Assembly (NCBI GenBank): GCA_035995205.1
Contig: DASYKS010000099.1
Location: 1 to 64,000, forward strand
Reading direction: 5' to 3'
Length of the DNA: 64,000 nt
Source of the DNA: DASYKS01 sp035995205
GTDB lineage: Bacteria > Acidobacteriota > Thermoanaerobaculia > Multivoradales > UBA5704
The position numbers and the translations under genes were made by a program. The notes beneath the pieces were generated by a model, which saw only the letters and a program-made list of their open reading frames with translations, had not been told where the DNA came from and did not search any database. This document shows, piece after piece, positions 35,385 through 43,780 of the stretch (position 1 is the stretch's first letter; each line of letters begins with the position of its first letter).

Positions 35385-36326
35385 TCAACCCTCAATCACC
35401 GGCTTTCGCGCCCGGACGAACGCCGCGGCGGCTTTGCCGTCGATCTCGTCGAGGCCGCCGGCCAGGGGGTCGAGCTGGGTGCCGGCGAGGAACGCTTTCG
35501 CCTCCTCGGCGCGGTAGACGCGGGTCGGCTCGATGTCGATCGCTTCGAATCCGACTTCGGCGAGCAGCGTCCGGTACTCGTCGCTTTCCAACGCTCCAGC
35601 GACGCAGCCGGCCCAAAGCTCGACGCTCTTCTTGAGGTCGGTGGGGACGGCGCCGAGGAAGACCACGTCCGAGATCGCGAGCCGGCCGCCCGGCTTGAGC
35701 ACGCGGAACGCCTCGGCGAGCGCCTTCCGTTTGTCGCCCGAGAGGTTGATCACGCAGTTCGAGATGATCACGTCGGCGGTGTCGGAGGGGAGCGGAACGT
35801 TCTCGATCGCGCCGCGCAGGAACTCGACGTTGGCCGCCCCCGCCTGGCGCTGATTCTGCCGCGCGAGCGCGAGCATCTCGTCGCTCTGGTCGAGGCCGTA
35901 AGCCTTCCCCGTGGGACCGACGCGACGGGCCGAGAGCAACACGTCGATGCCGCCGCCGGAGCCGAGGTCGAGCACCACCTCGCCGGGGAGGAGCTCCGCG
36001 AGCGCGGTCGGATTGCCGCACCCGAGCGAGGCGAGGATCGCGTCCTTCGGAAGGCCGAGGGTCTCGGCTTCGGTGTAAAGGTCGGAGGTGATCGGATCGG
36101 CGCAAGAGTCGCCGCCGCAGCAGCCGATAGCGCTCGCTCCGGACTTGCCGGCGGCGACCGCCTTGGCGACGGAGTCGTACTTGGCGCGCACCGCCGCCTG
36201 GATCGCGGCGCGGTCGGCGGGCACGTTCGCTTCGGCAGTATCGGCGATAGTTCCGCCACAGCAGGTCGGGCCGCAGCAAGGAGAAATGGTGGCTTCGGCG
36301 GTGGGGGTGACAGTCTCGATGTTCAT
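35385..36326 (-). CDS. arsM: Arsenite S-adenosylmethionine methyltransferase
   Basis: 313 residues. A Cys-rich N-terminus (ISPCCGPTCCGG, IGCCGGDSC) is followed by the SAM-binding fold: VVLDLGSGGGIDVLLSARRV, GLDQSDEMLALARQNQ, and VIISNCVINLSGDKRKAL. The Cys in ISNCVINL and in ELWAGCVAGAL match the conserved As(III)-binding cysteines of ArsM. The product is methylated arsenic, a detoxification step. ATG 36326 has GAGGAG six bases upstream. A 20-base motif lies just upstream and recurs before the adjacent MarR gene, so the two are probably co-regulated. No arsenic efflux pump is seen in the window. Confidence 0.93.
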   Translation of the reverse strand: MNIETVTPTAEATISPCCGPTCCGGTIADTAEANVPADRAAIQAAVRAKYDSVAKAVAAGKSGASAIGCCGGDSCADPITSDLYTEAETLGLPKDAILASLGCGNPTALAELLPGEVVLDLGSGGGIDVLLSARRVGPTGKAYGLDQSDEMLALARQNQRQAGAANVEFLRGAIENVPLPSDTADVIISNCVINLSGDKRKALAEAFRVLKPGGRLAISDVVFLGAVPTDLKKSVELWAGCVAGALESDEYRTLLAEVGFEAIDIEPTRVYRAEEAKAFLAGTQLDPLAGGLDEIDGKAAAAFVRARKPVIEG

Positions 36327-36337
36327 GGCGTCTCCTC

Positions 36338-36357
36338 GGTTGGTAATAACAACTATT
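36338..36357 (-). promoter_or_regulatory. Putative MarR operator upstream of arsM
   Basis: The 20-base motif GGTTGGTAATAACAACTATT on the plus strand contains the near-palindrome TTGGTAATAACAA (TTG-N7-CAA), the usual form of MarR sites. It is repeated with one change in front of the MarR gene at 36946-36965. It lies eleven bases before the arsM start and just upstream of its Shine-Dalgarno. Confidence 0.72.
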
Positions 36358-36399
36358 GCGTCTCGAACCGGCGCTAGGCCTGGTTCGGGTCAACAGATG

Positions 36400-36945
36400 T
36401 CAGCAGGTTGAGCAGCCGTCGACGCCGCAACTCGTTCGCGATTCGACGGCGCGGGCCAAGCGACCGAGCAACAGAGCCATCGCGCGGCGCGCCTCGGGCT
36501 CGATGTCGACCAGCAGCCGCTGCGCTTCGAGGACGAGGTCCCCTTCGATCCGCTCGCACAGCGTGCGGCCGGCGGGGGTGGCCGCCAGCAGGAGAGCCCG
36601 GCCGTCGGCAGGATGGGGAGAACGGGTGGCGTACCCCTTCCGTTCCAAGCTGTCGACTACCCGGCTGGCCGTGCTCTTGTCGAGATAGAGCACCTGGGCC
36701 AACTCGTTGAGGGTGAGCGGCCCGCGGCGAATCAGCTCCTCCAGGGCGTAGCACTGGGTGACCGAGATGTCGTGGCAGCAGATCCGGTCCCGGTCGCGAA
36801 ACTGAACGACCCGCACCAGGTCGGACAGCGACCGCTGAAGCTCCGCGGCGTCCCGGGCGAGCGTAGGATCGACCGGCGCCAGGGCGGTGAGGGAGTCGAC
36901 GATCGGAAGCGGAGAGAGGGTTTCGGCTGGGGCGGCGGCGCACAT
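36400..36945 (-). CDS. MarR-family regulator with Cys clusters (candidate arsenic sensor)
   Basis: 181 residues. The winged helix is typical: CYALEELIRRGPLTLNELAQ, LYLDKSTASRVVDSLERKGY, then RSPHPADGRALLLAATPAG. Unusual for MarR are the many cysteines: ICCHDISVTQC before the HTH and TSCGVDGCSTC at the C-terminus. These could bind As(III) or another thiophilic metalloid. The gene lies 73 bases upstream of arsM on the same strand. The ATG at 36945 directly follows the operator motif without a Shine-Dalgarno. The inference of arsenic sensing rests on context and Cys only. Confidence 0.85.
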   Translation of the reverse strand: MCAAAPAETLSPLPIVDSLTALAPVDPTLARDAAELQRSLSDLVRVVQFRDRDRICCHDISVTQCYALEELIRRGPLTLNELAQVLYLDKSTASRVVDSLERKGYATRSPHPADGRALLLAATPAGRTLCERIEGDLVLEAQRLLVDIEPEARRAMALLLGRLARAVESRTSCGVDGCSTC

Positions 36946-36965
36946 GGTTGGTGATAACAACTATT
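36946..36965 (-). promoter_or_regulatory. Putative MarR operator upstream of the MarR gene
   Basis: GGTTGGTGATAACAACTATT, identical at 19 of 20 positions to the site before arsM. It directly abuts the MarR start codon, leaving no room for a normal ribosome-binding site. This suggests autoregulation and perhaps a leaderless or very short-leader transcript. It also lies 62 bases upstream of the divergent antitoxin gene. Confidence 0.72.
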
Positions 36966-37027
36966 CGGCGGATTCATTCCCGCGGCGGCTGAGGCGGTTA
37001 CAATTGGCGGGTACGGAGGGCCAGGCA

Positions 37028-37315
37028 TTGCACGCGCATAAGTTGAAGGTCACGATCCCAGAAGACCATCGAGTTGAGGTCCGGCTGCCGGACGATTTTC
37101 CCGAGGGGCCTGCCGAGGTCATTTTCCTCACGAGCCGGTTGGCGGATGCCGCTCCAGGGATTGATCTGCAGGCGCAGCAGATGACGCTTGCGGCCTTGGC
37201 CGAGCTTCACTCAGTGCCGCTGTCGGCAGAGGAGTCAGCCATCCTTGATGGGTTCGACGCCTTCCGGCGCGAGCATCCGATTCGCTTCGCGAGCCTGACC
37301 GAAGAAGAGGACTGA
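37028..37315 (+). CDS. Antitoxin of a VapBC-like pair
   Basis: 95 residues from TTG at 37028, chosen because GGAGGG lies seven bases upstream. The beta-rich start (HKLKVTIPEDHRVEVRLPDD) and the position directly before a PIN toxin suggest an antitoxin. The C-terminal half is acidic (SAEESAILDGFDAFRREHP ... SLTEEED), a usual toxin-binding feature. The stop overlaps the toxin start by one base (TGATG). I do not recognise the exact antitoxin family. Confidence 0.75.
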   Translation: MHAHKLKVTIPEDHRVEVRLPDDFPEGPAEVIFLTSRLADAAPGIDLQAQQMTLAALAELHSVPLSAEESAILDGFDAFRREHPIRFASLTEEED

Positions 37316-37722
37316 TGAGCGCCCTTCTTCTCGACACCAATACGCTCAACTACATTCTGAAAGACATTCCTCCAGCGCCCGCGAAGCTGGATGAATCCGT
37401 GCGCCAGGGTAGGCCGCTTCTTCTCGCTTCCGTGGCGCATTACGAGCTGACTCGCTACCTCCATTTGAAGGGCGCACATCGACTCCTACGGCTCTACCAA
37501 GAGATGACGGCCAGCTGGCAACGGTGCGAGCCCTCGTTTGAAGATTGGGATGAGGCCGCACGTCTCTGGGCGGAGCGCCACCGGTCTGGCCAGGGGATTT
37601 CCGATCCGGACCTCCTGCTCGCCGCGCTGGCCCGGAAGTGGAACGCGACCCTCGTGACGAACAATACCCGACACTTCACGGGGCTTGGAATTGCACTCGA
37701 AGACTGGACGGCCCTGCCGTAG
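37315..37722 (+). CDS. PIN-domain toxin (VapC-like ribonuclease)
   Basis: 135 residues. The PIN fold is clear: the opening LLLDTNTLNYIL with the first acidic Asp, SVAHYELTRYL with Glu, and GISDPDLLLAALARKWNATLVT with the third acidic residue. The usual final Asp in the VTxNxxDF segment is replaced by His (VTNNTRHF), so activity should be tested. VapC toxins cleave tRNA or rRNA in the cytoplasm and are inhibited by the co-encoded antitoxin. The start overlaps the antitoxin stop. Confidence 0.88.
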   Translation: MSALLLDTNTLNYILKDIPPAPAKLDESVRQGRPLLLASVAHYELTRYLHLKGAHRLLRLYQEMTASWQRCEPSFEDWDEAARLWAERHRSGQGISDPDLLLAALARKWNATLVTNNTRHFTGLGIALEDWTALP

Positions 37723-37751
37723 AAGCGTCGGGACCACAAGCTGTCTGGGCC

Positions 37752-38297
37752 TCATCCCTCGATCCGATGCTCCACCACCGCCCCCGAAAAACTCCGCTCC
37801 CCAAGTGATAGGTAAAGCTGCCCACCGCTCACCGATAGGTCGATCTTGGTGCGCCGGTCGAGTTGCTGCGCGGCCTCTTCGATGAAGGCGCGGTCGAAGG
37901 CGTAGATCGGAATCTCGGCGGCTCGGTGGATACGCCGGCCGGCGTACTGGCGTTGCAGCAGGGCGGGGTTCTTGTGGGTGTAGACGGCGACCCGGTCGGC
38001 GGCCTTGGCGGCTTTGTTGAGGCGTTCAGCGTCGGGCGCTCCGATCTCGATCCAGGCGGTGATGCGGCCGGTGGGGTCGACGATTCGGATCGGCGGCTCG
38101 TCCGGGTCCGAAATGCCGCCTCGCGAGAAGGTGATCCCTTCCTCGTACTGGAGGCAGTAGGCGAGGACGCGGGTGAGCATGTAGTCCAGGCTCTCGGAGG
38201 GGTGGAGCGCCACGCGCAACGCGAGACTTTCGTAGACGCCGCGGTCGACGTCGGCCAAAGAGACGTCCAGGTTATAGACCGTCGAGGTCAGGGCCAA
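37752..38297 (-). CDS. yaeQ: YaeQ family protein
   Basis: 181 residues, the usual length. The sequence is characteristic: LTSTVYNLDVSLADVDRGVY, ESLALRVALHPSESLDYMLT, GITFSRGGISDPDEPPIRIV, and ITAWIEIGAPDAERLNKAAK. YaeQ has a PD-(D/E)XK nuclease-like fold. The exact function is not settled. It stands alone, convergent with the PIN toxin. Coding is well supported by similarity over the full length. Confidence 0.92.
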   Translation of the reverse strand: MALTSTVYNLDVSLADVDRGVYESLALRVALHPSESLDYMLTRVLAYCLQYEEGITFSRGGISDPDEPPIRIVDPTGRITAWIEIGAPDAERLNKAAKAADRVAVYTHKNPALLQRQYAGRRIHRAAEIPIYAFDRAFIEEAAQQLDRRTKIDLSVSGGQLYLSLGERSFSGAVVEHRIEG

Positions 38298-38476
38298 AGA
38301 GACTCCCGTTAGATGAAGTGGAAGGTTTATTAACAGATTGGGCGGAAGCCTTTGCGAGGCCTGCGCGACCTTGATCCGAGAGCCATCTTACCGGTTGGAT
38401 GGCGACAGTACCTCTTGGCGCGATGCCGCCTCCCGGTCTACCGTCGTCAATCATCCAGTCAAGCGCTGCGGAGGCA

Positions 38477-38788
38477 ATGGGATGGGGAATCAACATGATG
38501 CGCGACCTGATCCCGAGGTCGTTGCGTCTGTTGGGGTTTGGCTTCGCACCGCAGATCGCCATGGCCGACCTGATGACGCCGCAGGAGCCGGCGCGGATCG
38601 GAGTCGCCCCCCTCGCCGGCCATGCCGTGATCCTCCGGTTCGGGCAAGGAGCGCTGGACGTCCTGCCGTTCTCTACCCGTCTGGCCGCCTTGATCTGCCA
38701 GGACATGATCAACGTCAGTCGGGATGGAGTGGTGGAGTTCTGCATTCCGACCACGATGGCAACTCTCCGCAGCAGCCACCTCGACTGA
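38477..38788 (+). CDS. Hypothetical protein, doubtful
   Basis: 103 residues from ATG 38477 (an in-frame ATG also exists at 38399). From this point third-position GC is high, unlike the sequence before. It begins GWGINMMRDLIPRSLRLLGF and continues IAMADLMTPQEPARIGVAPL, with the end EFCIPTTMATLRSSHLD. GGAGG lies only two bases before the ATG, which is too close to be ideal. I do not recognise a family; it could be spurious. Confidence 0.35.
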   Translation: MGWGINMMRDLIPRSLRLLGFGFAPQIAMADLMTPQEPARIGVAPLAGHAVILRFGQGALDVLPFSTRLAALICQDMINVSRDGVVEFCIPTTMATLRSSHLD

Positions 38789-38853
38789 GGATGCGCAGGC
38801 AGGCGCAGGGACCCAAGGAGAAGGTGCGCGTCTGCTTTATACAACCTCCCATC

Positions 38854-38882
38854 TTGCAACCATCCCGCCGGCTCGGTAGAGT
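38854..38882 (+). promoter_or_regulatory. Promoter of tandem paralog 1
   Basis: TTGCAA (38854-38859), 17 bases, TAGAGT (38877-38882), about 59 bases before the GTG start. The same hexamers at the same spacing precede paralogs 2 and 3. Confidence 0.72.
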
Positions 38883-38941
38883 GGGGGTGTCCATTTGCCC
38901 GTCTCGTCGACCCCGAAAAAGCCATTAGGAGGGTTAGCCGC

Positions 38942-41200
38942 GTGAACTACGCCGAAGCCTCAGGTCACCGAATCGATCGGATCCGCTTGCGGACCGGTCT
39001 CCTGCTCATCGTTGCGTTCTGCTTCGCCTTGGGCGCATCGCCGGGTTGGGCCGACGCACCTACGGCGAAGGCTCAGCAGCCGCAGGCCGTCACGGCGTCT
39101 TGGGACATCCTGGACGGGGTGGCGACGGTCGGGCTCAACAGCTCGACGCTCACGAGCCTCGGGTTCCAAGTGACCGACCTTGCTCCCACGGTCTCCGGGC
39201 ACGCGCTGCACCCGTTGTCCGTCATGCCGCGCGGCGCGCCGGCGTTTGCGCTCGACGGACGAATCGGCCTGCGCGCGATCGTGGCGTGGGACGGATTCCG
39301 CGGCTTCGAGGGGACTTCAATGCATACCCGGGGCGGCTTTCGTCTGGTCGGACCGGCGGGGACCTTCGATCTGTCGAGCCTGGAGCTGCGCCCCGGCGCG
39401 AAAGTCGGCGTGCTCGAATTGTTCGACGCGGCCGGCATGGCGGTGCTCTCCGTCGACGAAGCCCAGTGGCTTCTCGACGCCCCGACCGGCAAGCTCCGCT
39501 ACATGAACGCCGATCTGCACATCCTGCCGGACCTCGCGCGCCTGATGGGCGACGAGCGCTACACCGGGGTCCCCATCGGCGTCTTCGACCTCGATGCGAC
39601 TCTCGCGGGCAGTCAGCTGCCGCCGGTTCCCGCCCTCCCGGAGGGCATCACCGCGCCTCCGGCGTGCGGTGATTGGAGCGGCACGTTGGACGTCTCGCTC
39701 ACCAACATGTCCAACGTCGCTCAGGCGGGCATCGCGACGGTGAACGGCCGGTCGGTGGTCGTGGTCCTGCCGTCGGCGGACCTCAAGAACGTCGGCACCG
39801 CCAACGTCCCTTGGTACGCGAAGTTCACCAACCTGGGGGTTGCGCCCTGGAACGACCAGCATCCGTTCCTGGTCTGGCAGGTGGTGCGCTCCTCCGGGGG
39901 CGTGCTGGAGCCGCTGGGCAAGAGCGACCTCAAGCACGCGTTCACGACCTTGAACAACGGCTGCGACGCCGGAGCCTGCACCGCCGGCGGGACCGTCCTG
40001 GGGTTGGGCTGCACCGACGTGTACAGCACGGGCACGAACAACAGCGTCGGCTCGCTGGGGCCGCGCACCGAAATTACCGCTTCGACCGGGATCTGGGCGC
40101 ACTGCGGCGGCATCCCGAGCCACTTCGACGTCAACGGCGACTGTTCGCAGGATTTCTTCGGCTCCGGAGAGAGCTTCTCCACCCACGGGTGCAAGGTCGC
40201 GGAGTCCGACCTTCTGGTGGCGGGGGCGAGCTACTACGTCGAGGCGTTCTACATCATCCGCAACGACGTCAACATCTTCAACAGCATGGGCTATCGCCAG
40301 GTCAGTCCGTCCAAGCCCGGCAGCACCTGGACGTTCGCCAGCGCCGGGTCCTACACGCTCGGACCGGCGATCAACGCCTGGGTAAATCCGACCACGCCGG
40401 GGGCGGACGCCGACAACCGGAGTCTCGACACCGGCGAGGGGCACGTCCAGCTCGCGGTCAAGGTCACCGACGTCGTGGGCAGCCCGGTACGCAAGCGTTT
40501 CGCCTACGCGTTCCAGAACCACGACTTCGACCGCCGGTTCAAGAGCTTCCACATTCCGTTCGACGCGACCGGCGCGTCGATCACCAACATCGCCTATGCG
40601 GACGGCGACGGCTTTGCCGCCAACGATTGGACGGCGACCACCGACGCGACCGGCATCACCTGGACGGCGCCGGCCGCAACGACCCCGCCGGCCGAGATCG
40701 ATTTCGCGACGCTGGTGGCGTTCCGCTTCGACATCGACCGCACCCCCGTGCCCGCGCAGTCGACGCTCGGCGTGTTCGAGGCCGGCCCGACCATGACGCT
40801 CGCCCTGCAGAGCCTTGCACCCGCCAGCCCGAACGTCCCGACCCCGGGCTCGTTCTTCACCGTTGCGCCGTGCCGACTGGTCGATACCCGTGCTGCCAAC
40901 GGACCGGCCCTCGTGCCGGGGGTGGAGCGGGGGTTCAGCACCAGCGGCGTTTGCGGTATCCCCGGCACCGCCACGGCGGTGGCGCTCAACGTCACGGCGA
41001 TCGATGCGGCCGCCCCCGGACATGTCGTCGTCTACTCCGGCGCCTTCTCGAACACCTCGACGATCAACTACTCGGCCGGAGTCAACCGGGCCAACAATGC
41101 AATCGTAGGCTTGGCTGCCGACGGCACCTTCAAGGTGATGGCGTTCCAGCCGACCGGAACGTTGCAACTGACGGTCGACGTCAGCGGCTACTTCCAGTAG
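38942..41200 (+). CDS. Secreted tandem paralog 1 of 4
   Basis: 752 residues from GTG 38942, with AGGAGG eight bases upstream. A signal peptide (residues about 17-38, LLLIVAFCFALGASPGWADA) leads into an unassigned beta-rich protein. Landmarks are ASWDILDGVATVGLNSSTL (50s), HTRGGFRLVGPAGTFDLSSL, CGDWSGTLDVSLTNMSN (about 240), WNDQHPFLVWQ, EITASTGIWAHCGGIPSHFD, and a C-terminal module of about 115 residues from APCRLVDTR to DVSGYFQ. That last module is a recurring C-terminal unit in large secreted bacterial proteins. The WNDQHPFLVW block with later LGPRTEITASTG is reminiscent of uncharacterised secreted planctomycete-type proteins. Function unknown. Confidence 0.85.
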   Translation: MNYAEASGHRIDRIRLRTGLLLIVAFCFALGASPGWADAPTAKAQQPQAVTASWDILDGVATVGLNSSTLTSLGFQVTDLAPTVSGHALHPLSVMPRGAPAFALDGRIGLRAIVAWDGFRGFEGTSMHTRGGFRLVGPAGTFDLSSLELRPGAKVGVLELFDAAGMAVLSVDEAQWLLDAPTGKLRYMNADLHILPDLARLMGDERYTGVPIGVFDLDATLAGSQLPPVPALPEGITAPPACGDWSGTLDVSLTNMSNVAQAGIATVNGRSVVVVLPSADLKNVGTANVPWYAKFTNLGVAPWNDQHPFLVWQVVRSSGGVLEPLGKSDLKHAFTTLNNGCDAGACTAGGTVLGLGCTDVYSTGTNNSVGSLGPRTEITASTGIWAHCGGIPSHFDVNGDCSQDFFGSGESFSTHGCKVAESDLLVAGASYYVEAFYIIRNDVNIFNSMGYRQVSPSKPGSTWTFASAGSYTLGPAINAWVNPTTPGADADNRSLDTGEGHVQLAVKVTDVVGSPVRKRFAYAFQNHDFDRRFKSFHIPFDATGASITNIAYADGDGFAANDWTATTDATGITWTAPAATTPPAEIDFATLVAFRFDIDRTPVPAQSTLGVFEAGPTMTLALQSLAPASPNVPTPGSFFTVAPCRLVDTRAANGPALVPGVERGFSTSGVCGIPGTATAVALNVTAIDAAAPGHVVVYSGAFSNTSTINYSAGVNRANNAIVGLAADGTFKVMAFQPTGTLQLTVDVSGYFQ

Positions 41201-41226
41201 GCCGGAGTCAACGAGCGGTTCCTGCC

Positions 41227-41255
41227 GGCGTCGCGCCCTTGCCGGGGGCGACGCC
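41227..41255 (+). terminator. Possible terminator after paralog 1
   Basis: Arms GGCGTCGC (41227-41234) and GCGACGCC (41248-41255) form a stem with a 13-base loop. A T-run (CCTTTTTC) follows only 17 bases later, so it is not a canonical Rho-independent terminator. A related hairpin follows paralog 2. Confidence 0.35.
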
Positions 41256-41278
41256 GGTCGTCGTTTGAGTCCTTTTTC

Positions 41279-41307
41279 TTGCCAGGGATCGGTCGGATCG
41301 CTAGAGT
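41279..41307 (+). promoter_or_regulatory. Promoter of tandem paralog 2
   Basis: TTGCCA (41279-41284), 17 bases, TAGAGT (41302-41307). The spacer ends CGGTCGGATCGC, shared with the promoter of paralog 3, so the promoter was copied along with the gene. Confidence 0.75.
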
Positions 41308-41362
41308 GGGGGAAACTCGTCATCCCCGAACAAGGTCGGAAGCCCCATAGGAGGTTCGCCGC

Positions 41363-43618
41363 GTGAAACACGCCGAGGTCTCAGGTCATCGAATCGATCG
41401 GTTCGTCGTACGGACCGGTGTCACGCTCATCGCCGCGTTCTGCTTCACCTTCGGCGCCCTGCCGGGTTGGGCCGACGCGTCCGCGGCACCGGCCAAGCAA
41501 CCCCAGGCCGTCACGGCGTCGTGGGACATCCTCGACGGAGTGGCGATGGTCCGGATCGACAGCTCGACGCTCGCGAGTCTGGGGTTGAGCGTGACCGATC
41601 TCTCTCCCACCGTCTTCGGGCACGCGCCGCACCGGTCGTCCATCGTGCCGCCCAGCGCGCCGGCGTTTGCGCTCGACGGGCGGATCGGCCTGCGCGCCGT
41701 CGTGGCGTGGGACGGATTCCGCAGCTTCGAGGGAACCTCGATGCATACCCGCGGCGGCTTTCGCCTGGTCGGCGGAGCGGGTACCTTCGACCTGTCGAGC
41801 CTCGAGCTGCGCCCCGGCGCCAAGCCGGGCTCGCTCGAAGTGTTCGACGCGGCCGGCATGGCGTTGCTGACCACGTCGGAAGAACAGTGGGAGCTCGACG
41901 CCCCGACCGGCCGGCTCCGCTACCTGAACGCGGACCTGCAGATCCTTCCCGACCTCGCCCGTCTCTTGGGCGATGAACGGTACACGGGAGTTGCCGTCGG
42001 CGTCCTCGACATCGATGCGACGCTCGCGGGCAGTCAGCTGCCGCCGGTTCCCGCCCTCCCGGCCGGTATCACCGCGCCGCCGGCGTGCGGCGACTGGAGC
42101 GGAACGCTCGACGTGTCTCTCAGCGACATGTCCTCCGTGGTCCAGGGGGGTGTCGCCACGGTGAACGGTCGATCGGTGGTGGTCGTTATCCCTTCGGCGA
42201 GCTTGAAGAACGTCGGCAGCGCAAACGTCCCGTGGTACGAGAAGTTCACCAACATCGGGGTTCCTCCCTGGAACGACCAGCATCCGTTCCTGGTCTGGCA
42301 GATGACCCGTTCGACCGGCGATTTCTTCGAGCCGCTGGGTCGGGCCGATTTGAAGCATGCCTTCCTGACCATCAATTCCGGCTGCGACGCGGGAGCCTGC
42401 ACGAATTCGCACATCTTGGGCATTGGCTGCTCGGACGTCTACAGCACCGGCAACAACAACAGCACCGGTTCTCTCGGGCCGCGCACCGAGGTCACCGCTT
42501 CGACCGGGGTCTGGGCTCACTGCGGCGGCATCCCGAGCCACTTCGACACCAACGGCGACTGTTCGCAGGATTTCTTCGGCTCGGGCGAGAACGCCTTCAG
42601 CCACGGGCTCAAAGCCGCCGAGTCCGACCTTTTGGTGGCGGGCGCCAGCTACTACGTCGAGGCGTTTTACGTCATCCGCAACGACGTCAACATTTTCAAC
42701 AGCATGGGCTATCGGCGGGTGACCCCGGCGAAGCCGGGCAGCACCTGGACGTTCTCCACGGTGGGCGCTTATACCCAAGGTCCGCCGATCAACGCCTGGG
42801 TGAATCCGACCACGCCGGGAGCGGACGCCGACAACCGGTCTCTCGACACCGGCGAGGGACACGTCCAGCTCGCGGTCAAGGTCACCGACGTAGCGGCCAG
42901 CCCGGGCCGGAAGCGCTTCGCCTACGCGTTCCAGAACCACGATTTCGACCGGCGGATCAAGAGCTTCCACATCCCGTTCGACGCGACCGGCGCCTCGATC
43001 ACCAACATCGTCTATGCGGACGGCGACGGCTTCGCCGCGAACGATTGGACGGCGACCACCGACGCGACCGGCATCACCTGGACGGCGCCCGCCACCACGA
43101 CCCCGCCGGCCGAGGTCGACTACGCGTCGCTGGTGGCGTTCCGCTTCGACATCGACCGCACCCCCGTGCCCGCGCAGTCGACGCTCGGTGTGTTCGAGGC
43201 CGGCCCGACCATGACGCTCGCCCTGCAGAGCCTCGCACCCGCCGACCCGAACGCCCCGACCCCGGGCTCGTTCTTCACCGTTGCGCCGTGCCGACTGGTC
43301 GATACCCGCGCTGCCAACGGACCGGCCCTCGTGCCGGGGGTGGAGCGGGGGTTCAGCACCAGCGGCGTTTGCGGTATTCCCGGCACCGCCACGGCGGTGG
43401 CGCTCAACGTCACGGCGATCGATGCGGCCGCCCCCGGGCATGTCGTCGTCTACTCCGGTGCCTTCTCGAACACCTCGACGATCAACTACTCGGCCGGAGT
43501 CAACCGGGCCAACAACGCGGTCATCGGCTTGGCTGCCGACGGCACCTTCAAGGTGATGGCGTTCCAGCCGACCGGAACGTTGCAACTGACGGTCGACGTC
43601 AGCGGCTACTTCCAGTAG
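41363..43618 (+). CDS. Secreted tandem paralog 2 of 4
   Basis: 751 residues from GTG 41363. Architecture is as in paralog 1: signal peptide (residues about 17-37), a beta-rich core with CGDWSGTLDVSLSDMSS and TASTGVWAHCGGIPSHFD, and the C-terminal APCRLVDTR...DVSGYFQ module. The last 115 residues match paralog 1 at all but two positions (AIVG versus AVIG), whereas the middle (VWQMTRSTGDFFEPLGRADL) matches paralog 3 instead. This mosaic suggests gene conversion among the copies. It has its own promoter. Exported; function unknown. Confidence 0.85.
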   Translation: MKHAEVSGHRIDRFVVRTGVTLIAAFCFTFGALPGWADASAAPAKQPQAVTASWDILDGVAMVRIDSSTLASLGLSVTDLSPTVFGHAPHRSSIVPPSAPAFALDGRIGLRAVVAWDGFRSFEGTSMHTRGGFRLVGGAGTFDLSSLELRPGAKPGSLEVFDAAGMALLTTSEEQWELDAPTGRLRYLNADLQILPDLARLLGDERYTGVAVGVLDIDATLAGSQLPPVPALPAGITAPPACGDWSGTLDVSLSDMSSVVQGGVATVNGRSVVVVIPSASLKNVGSANVPWYEKFTNIGVPPWNDQHPFLVWQMTRSTGDFFEPLGRADLKHAFLTINSGCDAGACTNSHILGIGCSDVYSTGNNNSTGSLGPRTEVTASTGVWAHCGGIPSHFDTNGDCSQDFFGSGENAFSHGLKAAESDLLVAGASYYVEAFYVIRNDVNIFNSMGYRRVTPAKPGSTWTFSTVGAYTQGPPINAWVNPTTPGADADNRSLDTGEGHVQLAVKVTDVAASPGRKRFAYAFQNHDFDRRIKSFHIPFDATGASITNIVYADGDGFAANDWTATTDATGITWTAPATTTPPAEVDYASLVAFRFDIDRTPVPAQSTLGVFEAGPTMTLALQSLAPADPNAPTPGSFFTVAPCRLVDTRAANGPALVPGVERGFSTSGVCGIPGTATAVALNVTAIDAAAPGHVVVYSGAFSNTSTINYSAGVNRANNAVIGLAADGTFKVMAFQPTGTLQLTVDVSGYFQ

Positions 43619-43695
43619 TCGGGGAGCCGAGAGCCGTGATGACCGGCGTCGCGCCCTTTTCGGGCCGGCGCCGATCGTCGTTTGAGCCCTTTTTC

Positions 43696-43724
43696 TTGCA
43701 AGGGCTCGGTCGGATCGCTAGAGT
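43696..43724 (+). promoter_or_regulatory. Promoter of tandem paralog 3
   Basis: TTGCAA (43696-43701), 17 bases, TAGAGT (43719-43724), nearly identical in spacer and flank to the promoter of paralog 2. Paralog 4 lacks such a promoter and probably shares this transcript. Confidence 0.75.
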
Positions 43725-43780
43725 GCGGGAATCTCGTCACCCCCGAAACAAGTGGTTGAAGCCCAGGGGAGGGTCGCCGC

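Larger units (their letters stand above)
38298..38941. other. Intergenic region with one doubtful small gene and a promoter
   Basis: The 644 bases between yaeQ (minus) and the first tandem paralog (plus) contain one plausible small gene at 38477-38788 and the promoter at 38854-38882. The first 170 bases have lower third-position GC and no good gene. I see no repeats or RNA structure here. Confidence 0.4.

Noticed and set aside
38272..38925. Minus-strand 217-codon frame upstream of yaeQ
   Set aside because: It overlaps the yaeQ 5' end in another frame and lacks protein-like composition.
39317..41371. Long minus-strand frames of 684-734 codons opposite the tandem paralogs (also 41381-43585 and 43799-46003)
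   Set aside because: They recur only because the plus-strand genes are paralogous and high in GC; the translations are Arg/Gly-rich and lack any start signal.
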